Assembly: GCA_949358305.1 (NCBI GenBank)
Contig: OX442324.1
Span: forward strand, 3,850,001-3,914,000
Length of the DNA: 64,000 bases
Reading direction: 5' to 3'
DNA from: Strigamia acuminata
Lineage: Eukaryota > Arthropoda > Chilopoda > Geophilomorpha > Linotaeniidae
The notes beneath the pieces were generated by a model. The model was not told the DNA's origin and searched no databases. It was given only the letters and a program-made list of their open reading frames with translations. Position numbers and translations under genes: made by a program. Each line of letters begins with the position of its first letter. The first letter of the stretch is position 1. Below are positions 37,440 through 47,729 of this stretch, piece after piece.

Positions 37440-40020
37440 CACTTCTATCGTGTGGTCTGACGCATACTAATTTTACTTCTCTTAAGAATCTTTAGCATCT
37501 AGACATCAGAAATAGATTTTGCATACGGTACACTGATGAATACACTGAATTGTAACATGTCCTAACTAATCTCTTAGCATCTCGTACGGTTATCTCAATC
37601 GCACCATGTTCGCTAACTAGTTTACTACTGAACTTACACACGTTTACACAATGGTGTTCCGCTCGTACATAATGGTTGCTGTAATTGATCATTGGTTAGT
37701 GGGCAAGGTTCAGCAGACATTGATCTGATTATAAATAAATTAAAAATTAAAATGAATGATTCAGGACAAACATGGCACACACATGCCGAATCCCACACAT
37801 CCCAACTTATGATAAATATTTGCAATTTATTTTTAACATTATATTTGCACTGCAATCAACATAATGATGAAATTTCAGTTCAAACCTGAACAAAACTCTG
37901 GGTCAACACTGTCTGCTTTAATTTTTTTCTTATTAGGATAGAAATTCTAAAATTACTTGTGTAATTTCATTTAATTTATAAATTTAAAACTTAAAATTAA
38001 ATTTTAATCACAAATTTTGATACGTTTGTTTTTGCGTCAATTAAAAAAACATTATGGTAATTGCCAAAACTTCGAACCAAGATGCAAACACACGAACTTG
38101 CAATCTTGTCTATAAGATATCCTTTTAAAAAAAATATAAACATGTTACGTCCAAAAATCGCTTTAAAATTTCCATTTATATTTTTATGAGTTTTCAAAAA
38201 TAAAAATTTAAAAGAAAAAATTAAAATAACAAAAAAAAATAATAATAAGAAAAAAATAAACCTTACAACATGAGAGCCCTAATAGTTGTCAATCATTAAT
38301 GCAAAGTCTGTCTAACTTAATCTATTGTATATTAAACGCAAAATTACCATTCATTTTTTCCCCCAAAAGCAGAAAAGAAAAAAAAAGAATTAAAAAAAGT
38401 AACTTTTGACAATAATTAATTGATGATAGTAACAGTTGCAATTCATCCGCAGCTGCAGATATGTCAGTGTACAACATTTTGTCATTCTTTTCTTCTGGAA
38501 AAGAAAGCAGAAAAAAGTAAAGACTATTTTCCTTTTTTTCTCTTAAGGTTTCATCGCTTTGTCTCCGTCCTCCACACGCAAGTTGTGAGTGATGGCAGGT
38601 CAGTGGCACCATGGAAAAAAAATCTCTCCAGAGATTGGCTCCAGTTGCAGCAAATTCCACGGTGCACTGACGGTAGAGTAGCCAACCTCAACTGAATTAT
38701 ACACTTGTAACCTCTTTACCTCATGCTCACCTCGCTGCTGACACTGAAAAGTCAATCAAAAGGGCATAAGAAATGAAATGGTGGAAAGTGATATATTGTT
38801 AATGATATGGAGAAAAAGATAAAAACGTTCAAACGCTATTTCGATCTGCTGTAAACTCAAAGTTCCAAGGATAGAAGCAAATTAACACGTTTAATACGTG
38901 ATCTTTCCGTCACGAATAAATTATTTCACTTAGTAATGGAAAACTCCCACAAAACATCTGTTTGACGCATTCAAATTCCCCCTATTACATTTTTTTTAAA
39001 ATTTTATTTAAATGTTGTCTACGTGTGTTGTATAATTCACAATTCACTTCAGGTTAAGGGATTTTTATAATTAAAAATTAAATTTATAAGTATTCCCATC
39101 CTGATCCCATTTCGGCTTGTCAGTTACGTGTTTGTCGTGTAGGATAAACTCATAAAAATGCTGGTGGGAAAAAGAGAGATCCAAAAGCAAAAATTTTTTT
39201 TCCTTCAAATTAGACATTCGAAGGTTGTTGACCAACTCCATTTTATCGGTTTTGATTTCGATATTTTTAATGTGTTCTTCAAGTTGGACACACAAGATAA
39301 AACGATGATGGTTAAAAAGCAGCCATTTGTTACGGTGGAATTTACATAACTGTTTATTTGCATAAATTTACAGAGGGCGCTGCGAATGCACGCGCGTCAT
39401 AAAATAACAACGAATTAAAAGATGGAGTTGAAACACTCCATTTTTCGTGAACAAATTGAGCATACCCCAAACGCATTAATATTTACTGTTCAAAAATACC
39501 ATAAACTGTCACGGCCCAGGTTTTCATCGTAATCGCGCGTAATTCAAAACGCAGTTTTTCTCCATCATAAACAACTCTTGAAAAATAAAATTTCAAAGAA
39601 ATAAAATAAAAATAAAATGATCGGGACGCGTCAGTTGTGAGAAACTAAATTTTCCCACTCCAAGTGTGTGTGTGTGACCAGCGACCAAGCAATCAAATCG
39701 AAAACCAAGTTCATTCCTTTCGAAAATTTATCCTCACTACGCAACGACACATCAAACTCGCAAAGTTTCTAGCATCCAACTATTACTAAAAATTCCCCAT
39801 AATGCATTCCATTCTAACTTGCAATCCGAGTTGACATGTTTACGTTTTTCAGTTGATGCTAACTGACATTTTCTGGTGACAGAACGTCCACATTTTATTA
39901 TCTCCAACCAGAAACGAAAATAATTTCACACAATATGAATATAAACCCACCTAAACAACAAATTCTTTTGTAAAAAAAAAAATCAAAACTAAAAAAAAAA
40001 TTTTTTTTTATTTTTTCCAG

Positions 40021-40174
40021 CTTGGTCTATTTTGAAGCAAAATGGTTCCGCCTTAGACGCCGTAGAGAAAGGATGTGCCACGTGTGAACAGTTGCAGTGC
40101 GACGGAACAGTGGGCTACGGTGGCAGTCCAGATGAAAATGGAGAAACGACACTCGATGCCATGATAATGGACGG
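40021..40174 (+). CDS. AGA: Aspartylglucosaminidase, exon 2
   Basis: A 154-nt exon between a TTTTTTCCAG acceptor and a GG|GTAAAA donor. It encodes [18 protein letters not shown], then [18 protein letters not shown], then [13 protein letters not shown]. The [20 protein letters not shown] and [10 protein letters not shown] blocks are hallmarks of glycosylasparaginases, and the cysteines correspond to conserved disulphide positions near the N-terminus. The exon starts with two bases completing an alanine codon from exon 1. It ends with two bases completing glycine with exon 3. Confidence 0.96.
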
Positions 40175-42034
40175 GTAAAAAAAAAAAACACTTTCTCGTT
40201 TGTGTCCTTCGTCCTTATTCCACCTTTTACTTATTAACCAGCAAAGCCATCAAGCGAGCAAATTGAGAACTAATCTGACCGAGGGCAGTGCCTTAATGTC
40301 AAGCATCTAGTCCAAAACTTGGTTAATTCAATCAGCGACCTCTTGACGCCACCTTAGGCCACTTAAATATCGATTCATAAAAGTGCCTATGTCACCTAGA
40401 TAAGGAAAAATGACACTCAGTGACAAACAGTTCGTAATTTACTCATCAATTAACAAAGAGTATTCAGAACAACGAAAAAAAATTGGACATAGCCGAGTGA
40501 ACCGATAAGCATTCTTAATTATTCCACTCTTGAAAAGTTACCGTATTTTACCGATTAAGAGTCGCCCGCGGCTGAGACACCAAGAATACCGTATTGTTTC
40601 TGTATTTAACGATGAACGTACGCTTCGTTTGTGACGTTCAGACTTCGTTAGTTACATTAAACAAATTTAACAAACGAAAAACCGAAATTGTAATTGCTGA
40701 CAAAAATGGCATTTTTGAATACGGTATTGATAAAATACGGTATTTACTTTTCCCCTGCAATACCTGTAGTTTATTCAGTGGTGTTACCCAGCCACAATTA
40801 AGACGGAGGCTATTTATTTTGTCATTTATGGTGTACAAAATAAAATTTCTGAGGCATTAAAAAAATTTATAGAGGGTTTTTGGTGGGAAAAAAGTGATAA
40901 GAACCTATTAGGATTCTTGACCAGCATCTTCAGGAAGGTTGGGTCAAGCCCATTCTTGGCGTTTGATCAATTAAGACATTTCTGCACACACCTGGGCAAA
41001 AAGCCAATGTGTGAAAAGTCTTGCTGACCTGGAAGTCTTAGACCACTTAGAACGATGGATGTGTCAAAAAAAATTATTTTTTTTAGTGTTCAGCAACAAT
41101 ATTTAGGTATTCAAATCTGAAAATATAGAAACTACTTTCATTTCTATTTTCATACATTTTTAAAAAAAATTATTTATTTATTTTCACATTTAATCTTTTC
41201 GTTATTTATTGTTTTTCTTTTTTCTTTTCTTCTTTTTTAAGTGTTAAGAGCCATTTGTCATGGTTTAAACTTAGAAATGGCACTTTCTGGTTTAAAACGA
41301 CAGCAATCTCCTTTGAAAATGGATGTCACTAGCAAACCGGAAATGAGTACAAACACAAAAACGAACATCCAGCATGTAAGGGGTGCTGGAAATGAAATCA
41401 TTTCCAACTCATTTGCAGAGTACTCATTTCTAGAAAAGAGAAACTTTCACTCGGTCGACTGCTCAACCCACTGGGGGGTTGCTGGGGTTTTGGTTGGATG
41501 TTGAGTCCTGACAACCAATTCAACACTTGCCCAATGGCGGAAATAGTTCCAAAGAGCGGAGAGAATGAATGGAATCTTTTGTACTTTATTCACTCCTACA
41601 CAACTCAAACAGGTGGAGAAAAAAATTACCACCGAAAAAAAATATATCTGGACAAAATCAGACCCATTCTTCGACACAAAAATAATCAAAGTATAGTAGT
41701 GCATGCTACAATGCTTCAAATTCAAGACGGAATAACCAGAATCTCCTTACGTTTCAAATCCCCTTTATTTTTTTAAGCTTCAAATCAACATTTAAACCAC
41801 TTACAGTGATCGATCGCTCGAAAAATTTACCTTCATCTTCCTTACAAGTAAATCTCAATCACGTGACTAACTTTCCAAACAAGATAAAAAAAAAATCCCC
41901 GCCATTTTTTTAAATTTTTTTTATTAACAGAAAATTCCGAGAAAAAAAAATCAATAAAATTATTCATTTCTTTTAGCTTGCATGCAAAAACTCATTGCAA
42001 TATTTCATAATAATTCCAAACTCATTTCCAGAAA
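40175..42034 (+). other. AGA intron 2, part upstream of the copia insertion
   Basis: Intronic DNA with one MITE (40539-40742) and T-rich tracts. The short frames seen here, including one at 41241-41504, have no family resemblance. With the copia element and its duplicated target removed, intron 2 would be about 2.6 kb instead of 7.4 kb. Confidence 0.8.
40539..40742. mobile_element. MITE, TACCGTATTTT family (204 bp)
   Basis: It begins TACCGTATTTTACCGATTAA and ends TTGATAAAATACGGTA. The interior AACAAACGAAAAACCGAAAT is the inverse of that in the 27741 copy. It has TA at both outer ends and no gene inside. Confidence 0.85.
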
Positions 42035-42039
42035 TAAAG

Positions 42040-42245
42040 TGTTAAGTTATGTTAATGTGATGTTGAGTTCATTGTTAAGAACGTGTTACTGCTATATCAT
42101 ACTGTTACATTGTTGTAAAAGCGTTACCATGACAATTTTGTATTACTCCTCACTTGCTTGTATTTTACCCACGAGTAAAGACGTGTGTTTTGTTTTCCAC
42201 TTTAAAAACCTCTCCTTTATTTCAACGTGATGCCCCAGCATAACA
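42040..42245 (+). repeat. Copia 5' LTR (206 bp)
   Basis: It starts TGTTAAGTTATG and ends CCAGCATAACA, with the canonical TG...CA ends. It matches 46687-46892 with no difference that I can see. It should hold the promoter and the RNA start. Confidence 0.97.
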
Positions 42246-42249
42246 AATT

Positions 42250-42264
42250 GGTTATGGGTCCAGG
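42250..42264 (+). other. Copia primer-binding site (initiator tRNA-Met, internal)
   Basis: GGTTATGGGTCCAGG starts 4 nt after the 5' LTR. It is close to the complement of the anticodon stem-loop region of initiator tRNA-Met (which reads CCCATAACC around the CAU anticodon), not of the tRNA 3' end. Drosophila copia is known to prime from a half-tRNA-iMet cut at the anticodon loop, and this site fits that mode. Confidence 0.75.
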
Positions 42265-42788
42265 ACGTTAAGCAGCGCGGGTGTGTCCAACGAATATCGG
42301 GAAGGTAGACGAACGTTTCGACGACACGACGAGACGATACGAACGTCAGACGGACGTTTCGAACGAGTGGAATCGAGCGGAATCGAACGTGTGGCAAGAC
42401 GGGCCTAAAATCGAACGAGGACGCGTAGCAAAGAACGAGGTCGGGAACTGTGAGTTATTTTCGACTAGTAATTAGCTTCATGAGCCATAAGGGACGAAAG
42501 GCATAATTTTCAACGAGTTTGCAACGAACGGGATTCGAACGACGCCATTTTCGAACTGCACGTGCAACCGAAACAAGAAGAAAACGACGCCATTATTGAA
42601 GCAAAACGAACTATTTGTGCATGCAATTGTTTAAAACTTGTATTGTTAGGATCTGCGCAACGAAGCTTTGTTGTAGTTTTAAGATACAATTAAGTTTGTT
42701 TCAATTGTTGTTGCTATTTTGGGGGAAAATTGTTTGAAACTGACAACAGTCTGTGCTATTTGCAATTTTGAAAATTTTCCGAGACAAG
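42265..42788 (+). other. Copia untranslated leader
   Basis: About 520 nt between the primer site and the Gag-Pol ATG. It is full of ACGAACG/GAACGTTTCGA-like strings (42290-42560), which make imperfect repeats and hairpins and may include the packaging signal. No long frame. Confidence 0.6.
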
Positions 42789-45700
42789 ATGACGACTGAG
42801 ACTTCATCTAGCATTACTTCCTACGGGATAGAAAAAATGGATGGTACCAACTATTTGTCTTGGGCATTCAGTGTCAAGCTTCTATTAACCGAGAAGAAAC
42901 TTTGGAAAGTAGTAGACGGGACAGAAACTGAAGCCGATGCAACGAAATTGGCTGATTTGACAAATAAAGCTTTTTCAATAATTGGTTTGACAATCAAAAC
43001 ACAACAGCAATCACATATACGGGGATTGCAAAGTCCAAAAGAAGCTTGGGATCGACTGAAAGAAGTCTACGAACCGACGAACTCGTTACGCATCGTCCAA
43101 CTTCGCCGAGAACTTTACTCAACAGTGAAGCAAACCGGTGAAAATATGGACAAGTATCTCATGAGAGTGTCCGAATGCTCCGAGAGATTAACGAATGCGG
43201 GCCAAACGGTCGGGGACACAGATTTGGCTTGGGCCATGTTATGTGGTTTGACCAAAGAATACGAAGGACTGATTACGTCAGTACACACGATTGCAAAAGC
43301 GGATTTCACGTCGAACAAAATAAAAGACATGATATTGGCGGAGTCTTCAAGAAGAGAGACTTCAGACAATACCAAACGGGATTCGGCTGTGCTAATTGCG
43401 AACAAGATTCCACAGCAACGTGATCTTAAAAAGATCAAATGTTACAATTGTAACAAATTTGGCCATTATGCGCGGGACTGCCACAAGCCCAAGAAGGAAA
43501 GAAGCGCTGAGTCCAAGAATTCCAGTGACCACAAGAAGGCCAATGTTATGTCGGCATTTGCGGCGCGAGCGGATAAGGACGTTTGGGTGATCGATTCAGG
43601 AGCGAGTCATCACATGACAGCGCAGAAAGGGAAATTTTTGGAACTTCAAAATCCCAAAGTGGCGGAAATAAATATCGCAAACGGAAAGAAGGTCAAAGTA
43701 GAAGCTCAAGGGGACATCAACGTAGATTTCGTGTACGATGGGCAGACAGTACCAACGATTTTAAAAGAAGTACTTTACGTGCCGGAAGTGACGATGAATT
43801 TACTCTCCGTCGCGCAACTGGAAGCAAAAGGCTACTGGTTGTCATTCAAGAACGGATTTTGCAACGTGATGAATTCAAAGGATGTCGTGATTCTTCGAGC
43901 GAAGAGAGAAAACAGAATGTATCTGGTCAACGAGGCGTCACATCACGGGATGACGGCGACAACGGAAGCGACCAAAAACGAAATTTGGCATCAAAGATAC
44001 ATGCACGTGTCTTTGGACAGTCTACAAAAGATGGCCGAAAAAGACAAAGTCAGGGGATTGGAGATCAACAAAGATGCAATCAGCAAATGTGATTCATGTC
44101 TCCAAGGAAAATCCACCCGAAAACCATTCAACAAGGAAGAACGGAAGTTGGCATCCGAAGTACTGGATTTGATCCATTCGGACATTGCGGGTCCACTTCA
44201 AACAAAGAGCAAGGGAGGGCATCGTTACTACATTACGTTTATTGATGATAAGTCAAGGAAAATAGATGTCTACTTTCTGACCCACAAATCTGAAGCGCTT
44301 GAAAAATTTCAAGATTACATGACGAGAATGGAGAGAAAAACGGGGAAGAAAATAAAAGCCTTGCGAACGGATAACGGGCTCGAATACTGCAACGAAGAAT
44401 TTGACCGTTTCCTGAAGGAGAAAGGAATTTCTCATCAACGCACCGCAGTGTACACCCCAGAACAAAATGGAATTTCTGAGAGATTAAACCGGACATTGCT
44501 GGATCTGGTGCGGTCAAGTTTGATCCAAACGCAATTGGGTGCAGATTTTTGGGCTGAAGCAGTCAATACTGCAGTTTACGTGAGAAACCGGACAGTGACA
44601 CAAATCACTGGGAAAACGCCGTATGAAGTTTGGTACGGGCGAACGCCATCCGTGAAACACTTAAGAGTGTTTGGCTGCAATGCAGTGATGCACGTTCCCG
44701 CGGCCAAAAGAAGAAAATTGGACAATCGCGGAGAAAAATGCATATTTCTTGGGTATTCAGCCGGGGAGAAGACATATCGGTTGTGGAATACCAAGAAAAG
44801 AAAAGTGATGACTTCACGTGACGTCGTGTTCAAAGAAAATGAATTCGGATTCAACGAAACGGATGAACTGGACGCGAAGGAAGTAATGACTCTCACTTTC
44901 GACGAACCGAAACAAGTTCCGCCAGCGGCAAAACCAAAACGTGGACGACCGACAAAAGCTGAAGCCGTTCAAAAACAGTACGAACCAACAAAGATGATTC
45001 TCCGAAGTCAGGTGCAACAACAAGCGGAACCGGAAGTTGCAGAAACGGAAGATGCTGAGGAGGAAGATGAAGAGGATTTGATAGGAACAGCAATGTTTTG
45101 TCATTTTGAAGAACCTTCTACCTACCAAGAGGCATTGAATTCCAAGGACGCAACGAAATGGCAAACCGCAATAGATGACGAATTAAACAGCTTACACAAG
45201 AATGAAACATGGGAGATTACGGATTTACCAAAAGACAGCAAAGCGATTGGCTGTAAATGGGTGTTTCGAGTCAAACAAAACCCAGATGGTTCAGTTGAGC
45301 GGTATAAAGCGCGCTTAGTTGCCAAAGGATTTACACAGCGCTACGGTCATGATTATACCGAGACATATTCTCCAGTGGCCGGAATTGCGACAATGCGACT
45401 CATAATTGCTATAGCTGTAATTTTGGGTTGGGTGTTGGAACAAGTTGATGTAACGACAGCATACTTAAATGGTATACTCGAAGAAGAAGTCTACATGGAA
45501 ATTCCCGAAGGCTTAGTGGGAAAATGGAAAAACAAAGTGTGCAGACTAATCAAGTCGTTATACGGATTAAAACAATCAGGACGTGCGTGGAATGACAAGT
45601 TGGACGAGGAACTCGAGAAACAGGGTTTCAAACGTTGTTTTTCCGACGCGTGTGTTTATTGGATTCAAATAGGAAACGAACGCGGAATTATCGGGGTTTA

Positions 45701-46667
45701 CGTCGACGACATGGTGATAGCCGGACAATCAGAAAACATGTGTCGAGAAATCAAAAAGAGACTGCGTAAATGTTTTGAAATCAAAGAACTTGGAACTCTG
45801 AAGTACATGTTAGGAATCGAATTTGGACGGGATAAAAACGGAAACATGTTTTTAACGCAAGAAAAATATGTTGAGAAAATCCTGAAGAGATTCAACATGA
45901 CTGATTCAAAACCAATGGCGACACCAATGGTGAAATGTACTGACAACAATAAGAAAGAGCCAGAAGAATTTGAAGATCTGACGGTCGAGCCTTATAGAGA
46001 GGTAATTGGCTGCTTATCTTACTTGGCCAACAGTACGAGACCGGACATTTCACACGCTGTAAATGTGTTAGCACAATTTAACAGCAAACCAAAAACCAAT
46101 CACTGGCAAATGGCCAAACGCATTCTACGATATCTGTCGGGAACCAAGAAACACGGATTGGTTTACAATGAGAATAAAGGATTTTTGACTGCATTCGCAG
46201 ACGCAGATTGGGCGAATTGCAAGATTAACCGAAGATCTTACAGCGGAACTTTGCTGAAACTAGCCGAGAATTTAGTAATATGGCAGAGCAGCAAGCAGAA
46301 GGTCGTAGCCACCAGCAGCATGGAAGCCGAGTACATCTCGATGTGCAATTGTTCGAAAGACATTGTATGGATGCGACGACTGATCGAAGAGTTGGATTTG
46401 TCAACGTTGATCGGAGGACCAACAATCATGAGATGCGACAACCAACCAGCTAAAGTTTTTGCACAAAGCAATGTGGAGAACCGGAGATCAAAACATATTG
46501 ATGTCCGGTACCACTACATCAGAGAACAGATAAAGGCGAAACGAGTCAAATTGGAATTTGTTCCAACCGAGAACAATGAAGCTGATTTATTGACAAAGCC
46601 TTTAGATAAAGTGAAATTAAGTAATTTCAGAGAATTATTAGGTGTGAAACCAATTATCAGGGCATAA
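42789..46667 (+). CDS. Copia Gag-Pol polyprotein (1292 aa, intact)
   Basis: The single frame starts at ATG 42789; an upstream GTG in frame is not needed. Domain order is that of Ty1/copia. A Gag of the UBN2-type family (GTNYLSWAFSVKLLL) comes first, with a CCHC knuckle at about residues 218-231 (CYNCNKFGHYARDC). The aspartic protease follows (VIDSGASHHM, D269), then the GAG-pre-integrase zinc region with CDSCLQGK. The integrase core has D465, D528 and E564 (35 residues between the last two). Next comes reverse transcriptase with YVDD at 971-974 and the KARLVAKGFTQ block. RNase H has DADW at about 1138 and the SSMEAEY glutamate at 1179. Integrase before reverse transcriptase is diagnostic of copia. 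No stop or frameshift is seen, so Gag must be made in excess by some other means, for example splicing as in Drosophila copia. Confidence 0.98.
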   Translation: MTTETSSSITSYGIEKMDGTNYLSWAFSVKLLLTEKKLWKVVDGTETEADATKLADLTNKAFSIIGLTIKTQQQSHIRGLQSPKEAWDRLKEVYEPTNSLRIVQLRRELYSTVKQTGENMDKYLMRVSECSERLTNAGQTVGDTDLAWAMLCGLTKEYEGLITSVHTIAKADFTSNKIKDMILAESSRRETSDNTKRDSAVLIANKIPQQRDLKKIKCYNCNKFGHYARDCHKPKKERSAESKNSSDHKKANVMSAFAARADKDVWVIDSGASHHMTAQKGKFLELQNPKVAEINIANGKKVKVEAQGDINVDFVYDGQTVPTILKEVLYVPEVTMNLLSVAQLEAKGYWLSFKNGFCNVMNSKDVVILRAKRENRMYLVNEASHHGMTATTEATKNEIWHQRYMHVSLDSLQKMAEKDKVRGLEINKDAISKCDSCLQGKSTRKPFNKEERKLASEVLDLIHSDIAGPLQTKSKGGHRYYITFIDDKSRKIDVYFLTHKSEALEKFQDYMTRMERKTGKKIKALRTDNGLEYCNEEFDRFLKEKGISHQRTAVYTPEQNGISERLNRTLLDLVRSSLIQTQLGADFWAEAVNTAVYVRNRTVTQITGKTPYEVWYGRTPSVKHLRVFGCNAVMHVPAAKRRKLDNRGEKCIFLGYSAGEKTYRLWNTKKRKVMTSRDVVFKENEFGFNETDELDAKEVMTLTFDEPKQVPPAAKPKRGRPTKAEAVQKQYEPTKMILRSQVQQQAEPEVAETEDAEEEDEEDLIGTAMFCHFEEPSTYQEALNSKDATKWQTAIDDELNSLHKNETWEITDLPKDSKAIGCKWVFRVKQNPDGSVERYKARLVAKGFTQRYGHDYTETYSPVAGIATMRLIIAIAVILGWVLEQVDVTTAYLNGILEEEVYMEIPEGLVGKWKNKVCRLIKSLYGLKQSGRAWNDKLDEELEKQGFKRCFSDACVYWIQIGNERGIIGVYVDDMVIAGQSENMCREIKKRLRKCFEIKELGTLKYMLGIEFGRDKNGNMFLTQEKYVEKILKRFNMTDSKPMATPMVKCTDNNKKEPEEFEDLTVEPYREVIGCLSYLANSTRPDISHAVNVLAQFNSKPKTNHWQMAKRILRYLSGTKKHGLVYNENKGFLTAFADADWANCKINRRSYSGTLLKLAENLVIWQSSKQKVVATSSMEAEYISMCNCSKDIVWMRRLIEELDLSTLIGGPTIMRCDNQPAKVFAQSNVENRRSKHIDVRYHYIREQIKAKRVKLEFVPTENNEADLLTKPLDKVKLSNFRELLGVKPIIRA

Positions 46668-46675
46668 TGGGTTTC

Positions 46676-46683
46676 AGGGGAAG
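46676..46683 (+). other. Copia polypurine tract
   Basis: AGGGGAAG lies 3 nt before the 3' LTR and right after the Gag-Pol stop. It is the expected plus-strand primer. Confidence 0.75.
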
Positions 46684-46686
46684 TAA

Positions 46687-46892
46687 TGTTAAGTTATGTT
46701 AATGTGATGTTGAGTTCATTGTTAAGAACGTGTTACTGCTATATCATACTGTTACATTGTTGTAAAAGCGTTACCATGACAATTTTGTATTACTCCTCAC
46801 TTGCTTGTATTTTACCCACGAGTAAAGACGTGTGTTTTGTTTTCCACTTTAAAAACCTCTCCTTTATTTCAACGTGATGCCCCAGCATAACA
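46687..46892 (+). repeat. Copia 3' LTR (206 bp)
   Basis: Matches the 5' LTR in length and, by eye, at every base. It is followed by the TAAAG duplication. Confidence 0.97.
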
Positions 46893-46897
46893 TAAAG

Positions 46898-47616
46898 ATT
46901 AAAAACAAACAAAACCAAACTCCAAACACGACACAAAATAAATAAGCAAAGAAAGAAAGAAAAAAAAAACATAATAAAAAAAATAAGCAAAATTGCAAAA
47001 TGCAATGATTACTTTATGACGCCACTCTTCCCTGGGTTTAAGAGTGCTTGAGTGAGGCGCTTTAAGAGGTGTATCGGACATAAGGTTCGCTAGTACCACG
47101 AAAGGGAACACAGCTAGTGGAATGGGTGTTGATAAGGGAAGATTTCGAGAACCGTCTATTGCATGTCGGCCATTTTTTTCTCCTCAATAAATCGAGGCAT
47201 TGCACTGGATTTGGGCAAAGTAGGTAATAAAAAATTTCTAAACACATCATGAAAACGAGAAAGCAAAACGGCTTACTGTATACCAACGCCTTTTTATTGA
47301 ACTTGGTTTTCAAAAGAGAGAAGAAGAAAAAAAAAAAAAAAGAAAAAAAAAATCTTTCTGCTTACTGACAAAATTTCCCCCGTCCCAACTCTTGAAAATT
47401 CTCACATTTGTACGCTTTATGACCATAACCATATTTTCCCCAAACTGAACATTGTGCCAAAAGAGAGAGGGATATCTTTTTAGGATGTTATCTACCTTTT
47501 GGAAGGATATAAAAATAAAAACTTTATGAATGGGATTTATAGAATTTTTCTTGGGTTACAAATATATTGATAGAATTAAATGTTTTCTATTTTTTTTTTT
47601 TTTCAAAATTCCACAG
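46898..47616 (+). other. AGA intron 2, part downstream of the copia insertion
   Basis: AT-rich DNA with A-rich runs, ending in a long T tract and the acceptor CCACAG at 47616. No gene. Confidence 0.85.
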
Positions 47617-47729
47617 GGTGACTCACAAAGCCGGAGCAGTGGGTGCACTAAGGAGGATAAAAAACGCCATTTCGGTCGCTAGACACGTCATGGAGTACAC
47701 CGACCACACCATGTTAGTCGGAGATCAAG
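47617..47729 (+). CDS. AGA: Aspartylglucosaminidase, exon 3
   Basis: A 113-nt exon from acceptor CACAG to donor CAAG|GTTAGT. It encodes [20 protein letters not shown] followed by [17 protein letters not shown]. The [22 protein letters not shown] pattern is the conserved stretch directly after MIMDG in glycosylasparaginases. The first base completes the glycine codon left by exon 2 and one base is left for exon 4. Exons 1-3 total 418 nt, giving 139 residues, all of the alpha subunit's N-terminal half. The autocatalytic Asp-Thr cleavage site and the catalytic threonine belong to later exons outside the window. Confidence 0.96.

Larger units (their letters stand above)
30014..40020 (+). other. 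AGA intron 1 (about 10 kb)
   Basis: Intron between exons 1 and 2 with GTAAGA at the start and a T-rich tract ending TTTTTTCCAG. It contains dispersed repeat B copy 2, a 312-bp TIR element (33289-33600), two MITE copies near 35000 and 36600, a Gag-like relic (36140-36780) and a 21-bp minisatellite (36912-37439). No other exon is seen. Confidence 0.85.
42035..46897 (+). mobile_element. Complete Ty1/copia LTR retrotransposon in AGA intron 2
   Basis: The element spans 42040-46892 (4853 bp) and is flanked by the 5-bp target duplication TAAAG (42035-42039 and 46893-46897). It has two 206-bp LTRs that look identical by eye, a primer-binding site, one uninterrupted Gag-Pol frame, and a purine tract before the 3' LTR. 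It sits in the sense orientation in AGA intron 2. Identical LTRs and an intact frame indicate recent insertion and probable present activity. Its base composition is visibly less AT-rich than the host intron. Confidence 0.97.

Noticed and set aside
36782-37495. 237-codon (plus) and 205-codon (minus) frames
   Set aside because: Both are readings of the 21-bp minisatellite.
43583-44092. 169-codon frame inside the copia element
   Set aside because: Out-of-frame shadow of the protease-integrase region with no domain of its own.
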